From NCBI RefSeq assembly GCF_036021035.1, contig NZ_CP107930.1, positions 4,550,006 to 4,614,005 on the forward strand: 64,000 bases of DNA. Reading direction: 5' to 3'. The DNA is from Kineococcus sp. NBC_00420. Lineage in GTDB: Bacteria; Actinomycetota; Actinomycetes; Actinomycetales; Kineococcaceae. Below are positions 34,006-42,602 of this stretch, piece by piece. The notes under the pieces are model-generated. The model was not told where the DNA came from. It saw nothing but the letters and a program-made list of their open reading frames with translations, and did not search any database. The translations under genes and the position numbers were made by a program. The stretch's first letter is position 1. Each line of letters starts with the position of its first letter.

Positions 34006-35705
34006 TGACCAGCCCCGACACCCTGGGCACCGGATCGCGTTCCGGGGGCGAGCTCGGCGAGCCGCTGCTGGACGTGCGCGACCTGTCCGTCGTCTACGAG
34101 TCGGCCGGCCAGGACCCCGTCCAGGCCGTCGACCACGTCTCGTTCACGCTGCGCCGCGGCGAGTTCGTCGGTCTGGTGGGGGAGTCGGGGTCCGGCAAGT
34201 CGACCCTCGGCTACGCCATCACCCGGCTGCAGAAGCCCCCGGCCCGCACCAACGGCGGGCAGATCCTCTTCGGCGGTCACGACGTCCGCGAACTCGACGA
34301 CGAACAGCTCCGCCGGCAACGGCAGGGCGGGTTCGCGATGGTCCTGCAGTCCGGGATGAACGCACTGAACCCGGTGCGTCGCATCCGCGACCACTTCGTC
34401 GACGTCTTCCGGGCCCACGGCCACGTACCGCGGGCGCACTGGCGGGACCGGGCGGCGGAGCTGCTCGGCAAGGTCGAACTGGAGACCAAGGTCCTCGACC
34501 GCTTCCCCGGTGAACTCTCCGGGGGCATGCGGCAGCGGGTCTCGATCGCACTGGCGCTGTCGCTGGACCCGCAGCTGGTCGTCTTCGACGAGCCGACGAC
34601 GGCGCTCGACGTCCTGGTGCAGCACGCGGTGATGGACACCATCACCGCGCTCCAGCGCACCGAGGGTTTCACCGCCGTCCTCATCAGCCACGACCTCGGC
34701 ATCGTCCTGGAGACGGCCGACCGCGTGCTGGTCATGCACGAGGGACGGATCGTCGAGGACGGGACCTCGCAGCAGGTCCACGAGGACCCCCACGACGACT
34801 ACACCCGGATGCTGCTGAGCCACTACGCCGACCCGCGCGGTGAGGTCGTCTCGCTGCCCGGGTTCGAGGACCGCAGCCTGCGTCCCCGCCGCGACCACGG
34901 TCGCCCCGGTGGTTCCGCGATCGTCGTCGACGGGGTCTCGAAGACCTACCCGGCGCCGCGTCGGGGCGAAGCCCCCGTGCAGGCCGTGCGGGACGTCTCC
35001 TTCACCCTGGAACCCGGCGGTGCGCTGGCCCTGGTCGGGGCGAGCGGTTCCGGCAAGTCCACGCTGGCGAAGATGATCACTGGCGTCGAGGCCCCCACCG
35101 AGGGTTCCGTCTCCCACGGCGACCTGAACATCGGCAAGCTCAACGGCCGGGGTCTGAAGGCCCTGCACCGCAACGTGCAGATGGTCTTCCAGGACCCCTA
35201 CGCGGCGCTGAACCCGCTGCACACCGTCGAGTACCAGCTGACCCGTCCGGTGCTGAACCACACCGACCTCAAGGGCGCCGACGCTCGCCGTCGGGTCCAC
35301 GAGATCCTGGAGACCGTCGGACTCGCGCCGACCGGCCAGTTCGCGCAGAAGCTCCCGCACCAGCTCTCGGGCGGGCAGCGTCAGCGGGTCGTCATCGCCC
35401 GCGCGCTGGCCTGCGAACCGCAGGTGCTCATCGCCGACGAACCGGTGTCGATGCTCGACGTGTCGTTGCGCGCCGGCGTCCTGGCCCTCCTCGAGGAACT
35501 GCGTGAACGGCTCGGACTGTCGCTGCTCTACATCACCCACGACCTGCTGAGCGCCCGGCTCATCACCGACGACATCCTCGTCCTGCACGAGGGTCGCGTC
35601 GTTGAACGCGGGTCGACAGCGCAGGTCCTGCAGCACCCCACCGACCCCTACACGGTGCAACTGCTGGACGCCGTCCCGAACCCCGCCCGCGCGCACTCGC
35701 GCTGA
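34005..35705 (+). CDS. Fused dual ABC ATPase, DppD-DppF type
   Basis: A 566-residue protein with two complete nucleotide-binding domains that are separate genes in classical Opp/Dpp operons. Domain 1: Walker A GESGSGKST, signature LSGGMRQRVSIALALS, Walker B LVVFDEPTTALD. Domain 2 from about residue 300: Walker A GASGSGKST, FQDPYAALNPLHTV, signature LSGGQRQRVVIARAL, Walker B VLIADEPVSMLD. Both Q-loops and switch His (SHDLG, THDLL) are present. The start ATG overlaps the previous TGA by one base. Energises the transporter of this operon. Confidence 0.95.
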   Translation: MTSPDTLGTGSRSGGELGEPLLDVRDLSVVYESAGQDPVQAVDHVSFTLRRGEFVGLVGESGSGKSTLGYAITRLQKPPARTNGGQILFGGHDVRELDDEQLRRQRQGGFAMVLQSGMNALNPVRRIRDHFVDVFRAHGHVPRAHWRDRAAELLGKVELETKVLDRFPGELSGGMRQRVSIALALSLDPQLVVFDEPTTALDVLVQHAVMDTITALQRTEGFTAVLISHDLGIVLETADRVLVMHEGRIVEDGTSQQVHEDPHDDYTRMLLSHYADPRGEVVSLPGFEDRSLRPRRDHGRPGGSAIVVDGVSKTYPAPRRGEAPVQAVRDVSFTLEPGGALALVGASGSGKSTLAKMITGVEAPTEGSVSHGDLNIGKLNGRGLKALHRNVQMVFQDPYAALNPLHTVEYQLTRPVLNHTDLKGADARRRVHEILETVGLAPTGQFAQKLPHQLSGGQRQRVVIARALACEPQVLIADEPVSMLDVSLRAGVLALLEELRERLGLSLLYITHDLLSARLITDDILVLHEGRVVERGSTAQVLQHPTDPYTVQLLDAVPNPARAHSR

Positions 35706-35728
35706 TCGACACACCGGAAGGACGACCC

Positions 35729-36901
35729 ATGCTCCGCTTCCCCGACGGCTTCCTCTGGGGTGCCGCCACCGCCGCCCACCAGATCGAGGGCGGCAACGTC
35801 GGCAGCAACTGGTGGGTGCACGAGCACGAAACCGGTACCTCGATCGTCGAGCCCTCTGGCGACGCCGCCGACAGCTACCACCGCTACCGCGAGGACATCC
35901 GGATCCTCGCCGACCTCGGGATGAACTCCTACCGGTTCAGCATCGAGTGGGCCCGCATCGAACCCGAACGGGGTTTCGTCTCCCGCGCGGCTCTCGACCA
36001 CTACCGGCGGATGGTCGACACCTGCCGCGAGTTCGGCATCGAGCCGGTCGTGACCCTCATGCACTTCACGGTGCCGCGCTGGTTCGAGCGCGACGGGTTC
36101 TGGCGCGCCGACGACGCCGTCGACCTGTTCGGCCGCTACGTGGAGGCGGCCCTGCCCGTCGTCCGCGACGTGGAGTGGGTCTGCACCATCAACGAACCCA
36201 ACATCGCGGCGATGCTGGCCGGGGGAGAGGATGCCTCGAACCTCGTCGCGCACGGTCTGCCGAACCCGGACCTGCACGTCGCCGACCAGCTGCTGGCGTC
36301 GCACGAACGCGCCCGCGACGTGCTCTCGCAGCTGCCGGAGGTGAAGTCCGGCTGGACGATCGCCACCCAGGCGTTCAGGAGCACGGGCGAACCGGGCGCG
36401 GAGGAGATGGTCCACACCTACGGCCACCCGCGCGACGACTGGTACCTGGAGAACTCCCAGGGCAACGACTTCGTCGGCGTGCAGGCCTACACCCGCACCT
36501 TCGTCGGCCCGGACGGCCCGGTCCCCGTGGCCGACGACGTCGAGACGACGCTCACCGGCTGGGAGTTCTACCCGCAGGCCGCGGCCGACGGGTTGCGCTC
36601 GGCCTGGGAACTCACCGGTGGTGTCCCGCTGATGGTCACCGAGAACGGCATCGCGACCGCCGACGACTCCCGTCGGATCGCCTACACCCAGGGTGCGCTC
36701 GAGGGGGTCCACGCGTGCCTCGAGGACGGGATCGACGTCCGCGGGTACCTGCACTGGAGCCTGCTCGACAACTACGAGTGGGCCTCGGGGTTCCGTCCCA
36801 CCTTCGGCCTGGTCGCCTGGGACCGCGAGACCTTCGAACGCCACCCCAAACCCTCTGCCCACTGGCTGGGTGAGGTTTCGAAGGCCAACGCCCTCCACTG
36901 A
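35729..36901 (+). CDS. Glycoside hydrolase family 1 beta-glucosidase
   Basis: A 390-residue cytoplasmic GH1 enzyme, slightly shorter than the usual 440-480. It begins RFPDGFLWGAATAAHQIEG. The acid/base Glu is in CTINEPNIAAM (about residue 156) and the nucleophile Glu in MVTENGIATADD (about residue 305). The C-terminal ending HWSLLDNYEWASGF is a GH1 hallmark. The deletion relative to family length lies between the two catalytic parts. GGAAGG precedes the ATG. It would split beta-glucosides taken up by the transporter. Its stop codon forms part of the 31-bp hairpin shared with copA. Confidence 0.95.
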   Translation: MLRFPDGFLWGAATAAHQIEGGNVGSNWWVHEHETGTSIVEPSGDAADSYHRYREDIRILADLGMNSYRFSIEWARIEPERGFVSRAALDHYRRMVDTCREFGIEPVVTLMHFTVPRWFERDGFWRADDAVDLFGRYVEAALPVVRDVEWVCTINEPNIAAMLAGGEDASNLVAHGLPNPDLHVADQLLASHERARDVLSQLPEVKSGWTIATQAFRSTGEPGAEEMVHTYGHPRDDWYLENSQGNDFVGVQAYTRTFVGPDGPVPVADDVETTLTGWEFYPQAAADGLRSAWELTGGVPLMVTENGIATADDSRRIAYTQGALEGVHACLEDGIDVRGYLHWSLLDNYEWASGFRPTFGLVAWDRETFERHPKPSAHWLGEVSKANALH

Positions 36902-36970
36902 CCAACTTCTGGGGAGCTTTCCACCCTTCTCGGCCCCCGGAAGGGTGGAAAGCTCCCCAGAAGTTGGTCA
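36899..36970. terminator. Perfect 31-bp inverted repeat joining the stop codons of the GH1 gene and copA
   Basis: Left arm 36899-36929 and right arm 36940-36970 are exact complements, 10-nt loop. The outermost three bases of each arm are the stop codons (TGA on each strand). The stem is partly A/T-containing (GGGGAGCTTTCCACCC), unlike surrounding DNA. Most likely a bidirectional terminator. Confidence 0.8.
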
Positions 36971-39163
36971 GCGGAAACGGCGCAGCCGCAGGGAGTTGGT
37001 GACGACGAACACCGACGAGAACGCCATCGCCGCGGACGCGACGACGGGGTTCAGCAGTCCGGCCGCCGCGACCGGCAGGGCCGCGACGTTGTAGGCGAAG
37101 GCCCAGAACAGGTTCCCGCGGATCGTGGACAGCGTGCGTCGGGCCAGCCGGACCGCGTCGACGGCGGCCTGCAGGTCGGCCCGCACCAGGGTGAGGTCGC
37201 TCGCCTCGATCGCCACGTCCGTGCCGCTGCCCATCGCGATGCCGAGGTCGGCGGTCGCGAGGGCCGCGGCGTCGTTGACGCCGTCCCCGACGACCGCGAC
37301 GACGTGCCCCGCGGCCTGCAACCGGGCGACGTGGGCGACCTTGTCCTCGGGAGCGACACCGGCGGTGACGTCGTCGATGCCGACGGCCGTGGCGACGGCC
37401 CGCGCCGTCCGCTCGTTGTCGCCCGTGAGCAGCACCGGGTGCAGGCCCAGCGACCGCAGACCGGCGACGGCGTCGGCGCTGGTGTCGCGCACGGTGTCCG
37501 CGACCGACAGCACGCCGAGGGCCCGGCCGGCGGAGGCGACCAGGACGGCCGTGCGTCCGGCGGACTCGGCCTGCTCCAGGGCGCCGGCGAGTTCCGCGGG
37601 CACGGGAACCCCCACCCAGTCGGGACGACCAGCGCGGACGGGCGAACCGTCGACGACGCCGGCGATCCCGGCCCCCGCCGCGGCGACCACGTCCCGCACG
37701 GGGGAGAGCGCGACCCGCGCCCGGGCCCCGGCGGCCAGCGCCCGGCCCACGGGGTGCTCCGAGGCGTCCTCGAGCGAACCGGCCGCTCGCAGCAGGTCCT
37801 CGGGGGACACCCCGGCCGCGGGCACGACGTCGACGAGGGCCATCCGGCCGCTCGTCACGGTGCCGGTCTTGTCGAGCACGACGGTGTCGATGCGGCGGGT
37901 GGACTCCAGGACCTCCGGGCCCTTCACGAGGATCCCCAGCTGGGCGCCGCGCCCGGTGCCGACCAGCAGCGCGGTCGGGGTCGCGAGCCCGAGCGCGCAC
38001 GGACAGGCGATGACGAGGACCGCCACGGCCGTCGTCAGGGCCGCACCGGGGGAGGCCCCGGCCAGCAGCCAGCCGATGAGGGTCGCCACCGCCCCGATGA
38101 GGACGACGGGCACGAAGATCCCCGACACCTGGTCCGCGAGTCGTTGCGCCGCAGCCTTTCCCGACTGGGCCGCCTCGACGAGGCGACCGATCCGGGCGAG
38201 CTGGGTGTCGGCCCCGACGCGCGTGGCCCGCACGACGAGGCGGCCGCCGGCGTTGACGGTGCCGCCGACGACGGCGTCACCCGCGCTGACCTCGACGGGG
38301 ACGGTCTCACCCGTGACGATGCTGAGGTCGATGGCGGAGGATCCCTCGAGCACCGTGCCGTCGGTCGCGACCGTCTCACCCGGGCGGACGACGAACCGGT
38401 TCCCGACCCGCAGTTCCGCGATCGGGACGCGACGTTCCCCGGTGTCGTCGAGGAGCCCGACGTCCTTGGCCCCCAACGCCAGCAGGGCCCGCAGTGCGGC
38501 GCCGGAACTGCGCCGGGCCCGGGCCTCCAGGTAGCGCCCGACGAGCACGAACACGGTGACGACCGCGGCGACCTCGAGGTAGAGCTCGTCGCCGGTGGAG
38601 CCGAAGAGCGAGAACTCCATGTGCATCCCGGGCATCCCCGCGTCACCGAGGAACAGCGACACCAGCGACGTGGCGAACGCGGCGATCACGCCCAGGCTGA
38701 CGAGGGTGTCCATGGTCGCCGCACCGTGGCGGGCGTTCACGAACGCGGCGCGGTGGAACGGCCACGCACCCCAGACCGCGACCGGGGCGGTCAGGGTGAG
38801 GGCCAGCCACTGCCAGTTGGTGAACTGCAGGGCGGGGACCATCGAGAGCAGCAGGACGGGCAGCCCCAGCGCGGCGGAGACCAGGACCCGGCGCCGCAGG
38901 ACCTCCGTCGCCGGATCCCCTTGGGAGACCACGGGTTCGCGCTCAGGGAGGGGGGTGGGCACGGTGGCGGTGTAACCCGTCGCCTCGACGACCTCGATCG
39001 CCGCCTCGACGGCGGTGCCGACGGGCAGCAGGACGTGCGCCTTCTCCGTCGCGTAGTTGACGCTCGCCTCGACGCCCGGCATCCGGTTGAGCTTCTTCTC
39101 GACGCGGTTCGCGCAGGACGCGCACGTCATGCCGCCGATGAGCAGTTCGACCCGATCGCTCAC
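36968..39163 (-). CDS. copA: Copper-exporting P1B-type ATPase
   Basis: A 731-residue copper pump. N-terminal heavy-metal-associated domain with GGMTCASC (about residues 10-17), eight membrane segments, intramembrane metal site CPCALGLATP, phosphorylation motif DKTGTVTSG, SEHPVGRAL (the HP motif), and hinge VGDGVNDAAAL. A Met/His-rich loop GMPGMHMEF lies after the third hydrophobic segment. GTG start is 4 nt after the copZ stop. Expels Cu(I) from the cytoplasm; controlled by CsoR with copZ. Confidence 0.96.
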   Translation of the reverse strand: MSDRVELLIGGMTCASCANRVEKKLNRMPGVEASVNYATEKAHVLLPVGTAVEAAIEVVEATGYTATVPTPLPEREPVVSQGDPATEVLRRRVLVSAALGLPVLLLSMVPALQFTNWQWLALTLTAPVAVWGAWPFHRAAFVNARHGAATMDTLVSLGVIAAFATSLVSLFLGDAGMPGMHMEFSLFGSTGDELYLEVAAVVTVFVLVGRYLEARARRSSGAALRALLALGAKDVGLLDDTGERRVPIAELRVGNRFVVRPGETVATDGTVLEGSSAIDLSIVTGETVPVEVSAGDAVVGGTVNAGGRLVVRATRVGADTQLARIGRLVEAAQSGKAAAQRLADQVSGIFVPVVLIGAVATLIGWLLAGASPGAALTTAVAVLVIACPCALGLATPTALLVGTGRGAQLGILVKGPEVLESTRRIDTVVLDKTGTVTSGRMALVDVVPAAGVSPEDLLRAAGSLEDASEHPVGRALAAGARARVALSPVRDVVAAAGAGIAGVVDGSPVRAGRPDWVGVPVPAELAGALEQAESAGRTAVLVASAGRALGVLSVADTVRDTSADAVAGLRSLGLHPVLLTGDNERTARAVATAVGIDDVTAGVAPEDKVAHVARLQAAGHVVAVVGDGVNDAAALATADLGIAMGSGTDVAIEASDLTLVRADLQAAVDAVRLARRTLSTIRGNLFWAFAYNVAALPVAAAGLLNPVVASAAMAFSSVFVVTNSLRLRRFR

Positions 39164-39167
39164 CGGG

Positions 39168-39377
39168 TCACTCCGCCAGCTCGTACCCCGCCTCGTCCAC
39201 GGCGGCGGTGACCGCGGCCCGGTCGAGGGGGGAGGTGCTCGTCACGTGCACGGTGGAGTTCCCGCCGGGCACGAGGGTGATGCGGACGTCGGTGACACCG
39301 GGCAGGGCCGAGACCTCCTCGGTCACCGCCCGCACGCAGTGCTCGCACGTCATGCCGGACACGTCGAACTCGTTCAT
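39168..39377 (-). CDS. copZ: Copper chaperone CopZ
   Basis: A 69-residue HMA-domain protein carrying the Cu(I)-binding GMTCEHC motif near the N-terminus (NEFDVSGMTCEHCVRAV) and the ferredoxin-like beta-alpha-beta pattern to the end (AAVDEAGYELAE). It delivers copper to CopA and to CsoR. The ATG at 39377 gives the family length; an ATG at 39404 overlaps the csoR stop (ATGA) and would add MSDVGSEAT. The second gene of the csoR-copZ-copA operon. Confidence 0.9.
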   Translation of the reverse strand: MNEFDVSGMTCEHCVRAVTEEVSALPGVTDVRITLVPGGNSTVHVTSTSPLDRAAVTAAVDEAGYELAE

Positions 39378-39400
39378 CGTCGCCTCACTCCCGACGTCAC

Positions 39401-39691
39401 TCATGACTTCACCAACCGCGCGATGGCTGCGCTGGCTTCCTTGATCTTGGCGTCCGCGACCGGACCACCCTCGGCGACCGCCTGCGCGACGCAGTGCCCG
39501 AGGTGGTCGTCGAGCAGCGACAGCGCGACGGCCTGCAGGGCCTTCGTCGCCGCCGAGACCTGCGTCAGGACGTCGATGCAGTAGACGTCCTCCTCGACCA
39601 TGCGTTGCAGGCCACGGACCTGGCCCTCGATCCGGCGCAGGCGCTTCAGGACCTCGTCCTTCTCGCCGGCGTACCCGACTGCGTTCTCCAT
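39401..39691 (-). CDS. csoR: Copper-sensing repressor CsoR
   Basis: A 96-residue four-helix repressor. The Cu(I)-binding Cys-His-Cys set is visible: Cys in EEDVYCIDVL, His and Cys in DDHLGHCVAQ. The basic DNA-contact helix is LKRLRRIEGQVRGLQRM, typical of the family. It is first in the operon. The ATG is only 6 nt from a -10 box, so the message is probably leaderless. Copper binding would release the operators found just upstream. Confidence 0.94.
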   Translation of the reverse strand: MENAVGYAGEKDEVLKRLRRIEGQVRGLQRMVEEDVYCIDVLTQVSAATKALQAVALSLLDDHLGHCVAQAVAEGGPVADAKIKEASAAIARLVKS

Positions 39692-39697
39692 GACTCC

Positions 39698-39745
39698 TTG
39701 ATACCCCCCTGGGGTTCCTCCTGCAACCCCTACCCCCTAGGGGTA
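39698..39745 (-). promoter_or_regulatory. csoR promoter with two CsoR-type operators
   Basis: Minus-strand TTGCAG (39726-39721), 17-nt spacer, TATCAA (39703-39698). Operator-like sequences ATACCCCCCTGGGGTT (39701-39716), lying inside the promoter, and TACCCCCTAGGGGTA (39731-39745), just upstream of the -35, both match the G/C-tract palindrome known for CsoR sites. Confidence 0.7.
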
Positions 39746-39780
39746 AGACGAAGCGGCGGCGGCGGGGTGACACTGGGGGC

Positions 39781-40986
39781 GTGCCGAGCACCCTCCCCGA
39801 CGGCGAGTCCGTCCCGACCGACGGGTCGCTGCCCCCCGACGCCCTGCGCGGCGCGGCGGACCGCACCTTCGGCGTCTACCTGCACGTCCCGTTCTGCTCG
39901 GTGCGCTGCGGCTACTGCGACTTCAACACCTACACCGCCACCGAGCTCGGCGGTGGTGGCTCGCAGGCCGCGTACGCCGCGACCGCCGCGCAGGAGGTCC
40001 ACCTCGCCGCCCGCGTGCTCGGGGACGCCGTCCGGCCCGCCGAGACCGTCTTCTTCGGCGGCGGGACCCCGACGCTGCTCCCGGCCGCCGACCTCGAGCT
40101 GATGCTGGGCGCCGTCCGCGACGAACTCGGCATCGCGCCCGGCGCCGAGGTGACCACCGAGGCGAACCCGGACTCCGTCACCCCCGAGGGCCTGCAGCGC
40201 CTCGCCGCGGCGGGTTTCACCCGGGTGTCCTTCGGGATGCAGTCCGCCGTCCCGCACGTCCTCGCCGTGCTGGAACGGACCCACGACCCGGCCCGCGTGC
40301 CGCTCGCCGTGCGCTGGGCCCGGGAGGCGGGGCTGGAGGTCAGCCTCGACCTCATCTACGGCACGCCGGGGGAGTCGCTGGACGACCTGCGCGTCAGCCT
40401 CGACGCGGCGCTGTCCTGCGAACCCGACCACGTCTCGGCCTACGCCCTCATCGTCGAGCAGGGGACGAAGCTCGCCGGGCAGATGCGCCGCGGCGAGGTC
40501 CCGGAACCCTCCGACGACGACGAGGCCGACAAGTACGAGATCGTCGACGACACCCTCGCGGCCGCAGGCTTCTCCTGGTACGAGGTCAGCAACTGGGCGC
40601 GTGAGCCCCGCTTCGCCTGCCGGCACAACCTCGCCTACTGGCGCGGCGGCGACTGGTGGGGGATCGGCCCCGGAGCGCACAGCCACGTCGGGGGCGTGCG
40701 GTGGTGGAACGTCAAGCACCCCACGGCCTACGCCGGCCGCATCGGCGCCGGGGAGTCCCCGGCCCACGCCCGCGAGGTCCTGGCCGCCGAGGACCGCCGC
40801 GTCGAGGACGTGCTGCTGCGGTCCCGGCTGTCCGAGGGTTTCGACCCCGCCTGGTGGGGGGTGCGGACGGAGACCGCCCAGCTGCTCCTCGACGGCCTCC
40901 TCGAGCCGGCCCCCGGCGGCCGGGTCGCGCTGACCCGCCGCGGCCGGTTGCTGGCCGACGCGGTCGTGCGTCGGCTCCTGGCCTGA
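39781..40986 (+). CDS. hemW: Radical SAM haem chaperone HemW (coproporphyrinogen III oxidase-like)
   Basis: A 401-residue radical SAM protein. The cluster motif is CSVRCGYCDF (CxxxCxxC), with the glycine-rich FFGGGTPTLLP SAM contact, RVSFGMQSA, and the HemW ending domain (VEDVLLRSRLSEGFD). Such proteins bind haem and are related to but distinct from HemN; in actinobacteria the annotation as CPO III is often wrong. GTG start 39781; a -10-like GACACT lies 6 nt upstream. It is divergent from csoR and shares its 89-nt gap. Confidence 0.93.
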   Translation: MPSTLPDGESVPTDGSLPPDALRGAADRTFGVYLHVPFCSVRCGYCDFNTYTATELGGGGSQAAYAATAAQEVHLAARVLGDAVRPAETVFFGGGTPTLLPAADLELMLGAVRDELGIAPGAEVTTEANPDSVTPEGLQRLAAAGFTRVSFGMQSAVPHVLAVLERTHDPARVPLAVRWAREAGLEVSLDLIYGTPGESLDDLRVSLDAALSCEPDHVSAYALIVEQGTKLAGQMRRGEVPEPSDDDEADKYEIVDDTLAAAGFSWYEVSNWAREPRFACRHNLAYWRGGDWWGIGPGAHSHVGGVRWWNVKHPTAYAGRIGAGESPAHAREVLAAEDRRVEDVLLRSRLSEGFDPAWWGVRTETAQLLLDGLLEPAPGGRVALTRRGRLLADAVVRRLLA

Positions 40987-41028
40987 ACCTGACAGGAGAT
41001 GTCACCTTCTCCGGTGAGACTGCCCGGC

Positions 41029-41478
41029 ATGGAGAAGCTCCCAGAACGCGCCTGGCTCGGCGTCGCCAGTGCCGCCCACGTGCGGATCGGTGTCCGCCAG
41101 GGTTTCGCGCAGGTCCAGCACGGCAAGCGTTCCGGGCTGGACCGGTTCCGGCGCGGTGACGGTTTCGTCTACTACTCCCCGACCGAGGAGATGGGCGGCA
41201 GGGTCCCGCTCCGGGCGTTCACCGCGCTCGGTGTCGTCGCGGACGACGAGACCTTCCAGGCGGAGCAGGTCATGGCGCCCGGGAGCTCCTTCCGGCCGTT
41301 CCGTCGTCTCGTCGACTACGAACCCGTGCAGCCGGTCGCGCTCGAGGAGGTCCGGGACCGGCTGGTGCTGACCGCGTCCGCGAACTGGGGGTACCGGTTG
41401 CGTCGTGGCCTCGTGCCCCTGGACCCGCAGGACTTCGCCCTGCTCGCCGGACTCGTGCTCGGCGCGGTACCTGCGTGA
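41029..41478 (+). CDS. EVE domain-containing protein
   Basis: A 149-residue protein made of one EVE/PUA-like domain. Family marks: WLGVASAAHVRIGVRQGFAQ, RGDGFVYYSPTEEMG, FTALGVVADDET, and the Trp in SANWGYRLRRG. Such domains read modified bases or nucleotides. The ATG at 41029 is preferred to ATG 40999 because family N-termini begin shortly before WLG. 42 nt after hemW. No nearby restriction gene. Confidence 0.85.
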   Translation: MEKLPERAWLGVASAAHVRIGVRQGFAQVQHGKRSGLDRFRRGDGFVYYSPTEEMGGRVPLRAFTALGVVADDETFQAEQVMAPGSSFRPFRRLVDYEPVQPVALEEVRDRLVLTASANWGYRLRRGLVPLDPQDFALLAGLVLGAVPA

Positions 41479-41523
41479 CCCGACCGCGCCCTGACCGGGC
41501 CCTGCCGGTCCTGCACCGAGGTC

Positions 41524-41529
41524 TAGGGT
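41524..41529 (+). promoter_or_regulatory. -10 box TAGGGT before the second LLM gene, leaderless type
   Basis: TAGGGT followed by 7 nt and the GTG at 41537; no SD sequence visible. Confidence 0.4.
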
Positions 41530-41536
41530 CGGGCGG

Positions 41537-42577
41537 GTGGACCTCGGACTGAGCCTCGGCTACCTCACCGGTGAGATCGGCCCCGCCGCGGCGCAGGCGC
41601 TGTCGCTGGCGCGAGCGGCGGAGGAGGCCGGCTACGCCTCGGCCTGGGTCGCCGAGGCCTACGGCACCGACGCGGTCAGCGTCCTGGGCTGGCTGGCCGC
41701 GGGGACGTCGCGGATCGGGCTCGGCTCGGCCGTCCTGCAGATCCCGGCCCGCACCCCCGCGATGACCGCGATGAGCGCCTCGACCCTCGACGGGATCTCC
41801 GGGGGCCGGTTCCGCCTGGGGCTCGGCGTCTCGGGTCCGCAGGTGGCCGAGGGGTGGTACGGCCAGCCGTTCGCGAAACCCTTGGGGCGCACCCGCGAGT
41901 ACGTCGACGTCGTGCGGCGGTTGCTCGCGCGTCAGACCTCCGAGTACGCCGGGGAACACCTCACGCTGCCGCTGCCCGGCGGCCCGGGGATCCCGCTGAA
42001 GCTCATGCAACCCCCGCCCCGCCCCGACCTCCCGATCCACCTCGCCGCCGTCGGCCCGCGCAACGTCGCCCTCGCCGGCGAGATCGCCGACGGGTGGTTG
42101 CCGCTGTTCCTCGTGCCGGAGGGTTCCTCCACGCAGTTCGACCAGTTGCGCTCCGGGTTCGCCCTGCGCCCCCGGCCCGCCGAGGGTTTCGAGGTCACGG
42201 CCAGCGTCGCGCTGCTGCTCACCGACGCGACGGGGGAGGAGCGGACCCGGGCCGAACTCCCCGTCCGTCGCTACGTCGCCCTGTACCTGGGGGGCATGGG
42301 GTCGCGCGAGAAGAACTTCTACGCCGACCTCGGTCGCCGCCTCGGCTTCTCCGACGCCGTCGACGAGGTCCAGGAGCACTTCCTGGCCGGACGGCACCGG
42401 GAGGCCGCCGCCGCCGTCCCCGCGGGGTTCCTGGACGCGACCTGCCTGGTGGGTTCCGCGCAGCACGTGCGGAACCGGCTGGCGGACTACGCCGCCGCCG
42501 GGGTGACCACCGTGTCGGTCATCCCCCTCGCCGGCGACCTCGAGGCCCGGACCGCGGACCTGCGCGCCATCGCCTGA
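41537..42577 (+). CDS. F420-dependent-type LLM oxidoreductase
   Basis: A 346-residue luciferase-like monooxygenase fold protein, closer to the F420-dependent branch (first strand GLSLGYLTGEIGP, then WVAEAYGTDAVSVLGWLAAG, RIGLGSAVLQIPARTPAMTA, GGRFRLGLGVSGPQVAEGWY). The C-terminus LVGSAQHVRNRLADYAAAGV is typical. The substrate is unknown. GTG start. A hairpin of ten base pairs with one mismatch follows the stop. Confidence 0.9.
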   Translation: MDLGLSLGYLTGEIGPAAAQALSLARAAEEAGYASAWVAEAYGTDAVSVLGWLAAGTSRIGLGSAVLQIPARTPAMTAMSASTLDGISGGRFRLGLGVSGPQVAEGWYGQPFAKPLGRTREYVDVVRRLLARQTSEYAGEHLTLPLPGGPGIPLKLMQPPPRPDLPIHLAAVGPRNVALAGEIADGWLPLFLVPEGSSTQFDQLRSGFALRPRPAEGFEVTASVALLLTDATGEERTRAELPVRRYVALYLGGMGSREKNFYADLGRRLGFSDAVDEVQEHFLAGRHREAAAAVPAGFLDATCLVGSAQHVRNRLADYAAAGVTTVSVIPLAGDLEARTADLRAIA

Positions 42578-42578
42578 A

Positions 42579-42602
42579 CCCCGCCCGGCGCACCGGGAGG
42601 GG
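42579..42602. terminator. Hairpin between the LLM and DUF4870 genes
   Basis: CCCCGCCCGG / CCGGGAGGGG with a 4-nt loop and one mismatch, at converging stops. Confidence 0.5.

Noticed and set aside
41000-41028. Alternative ATG at 40999 for the EVE protein
   Set aside because: AGGAG directly touches the ATG, with no spacing, and the extra residues are not part of the EVE domain.
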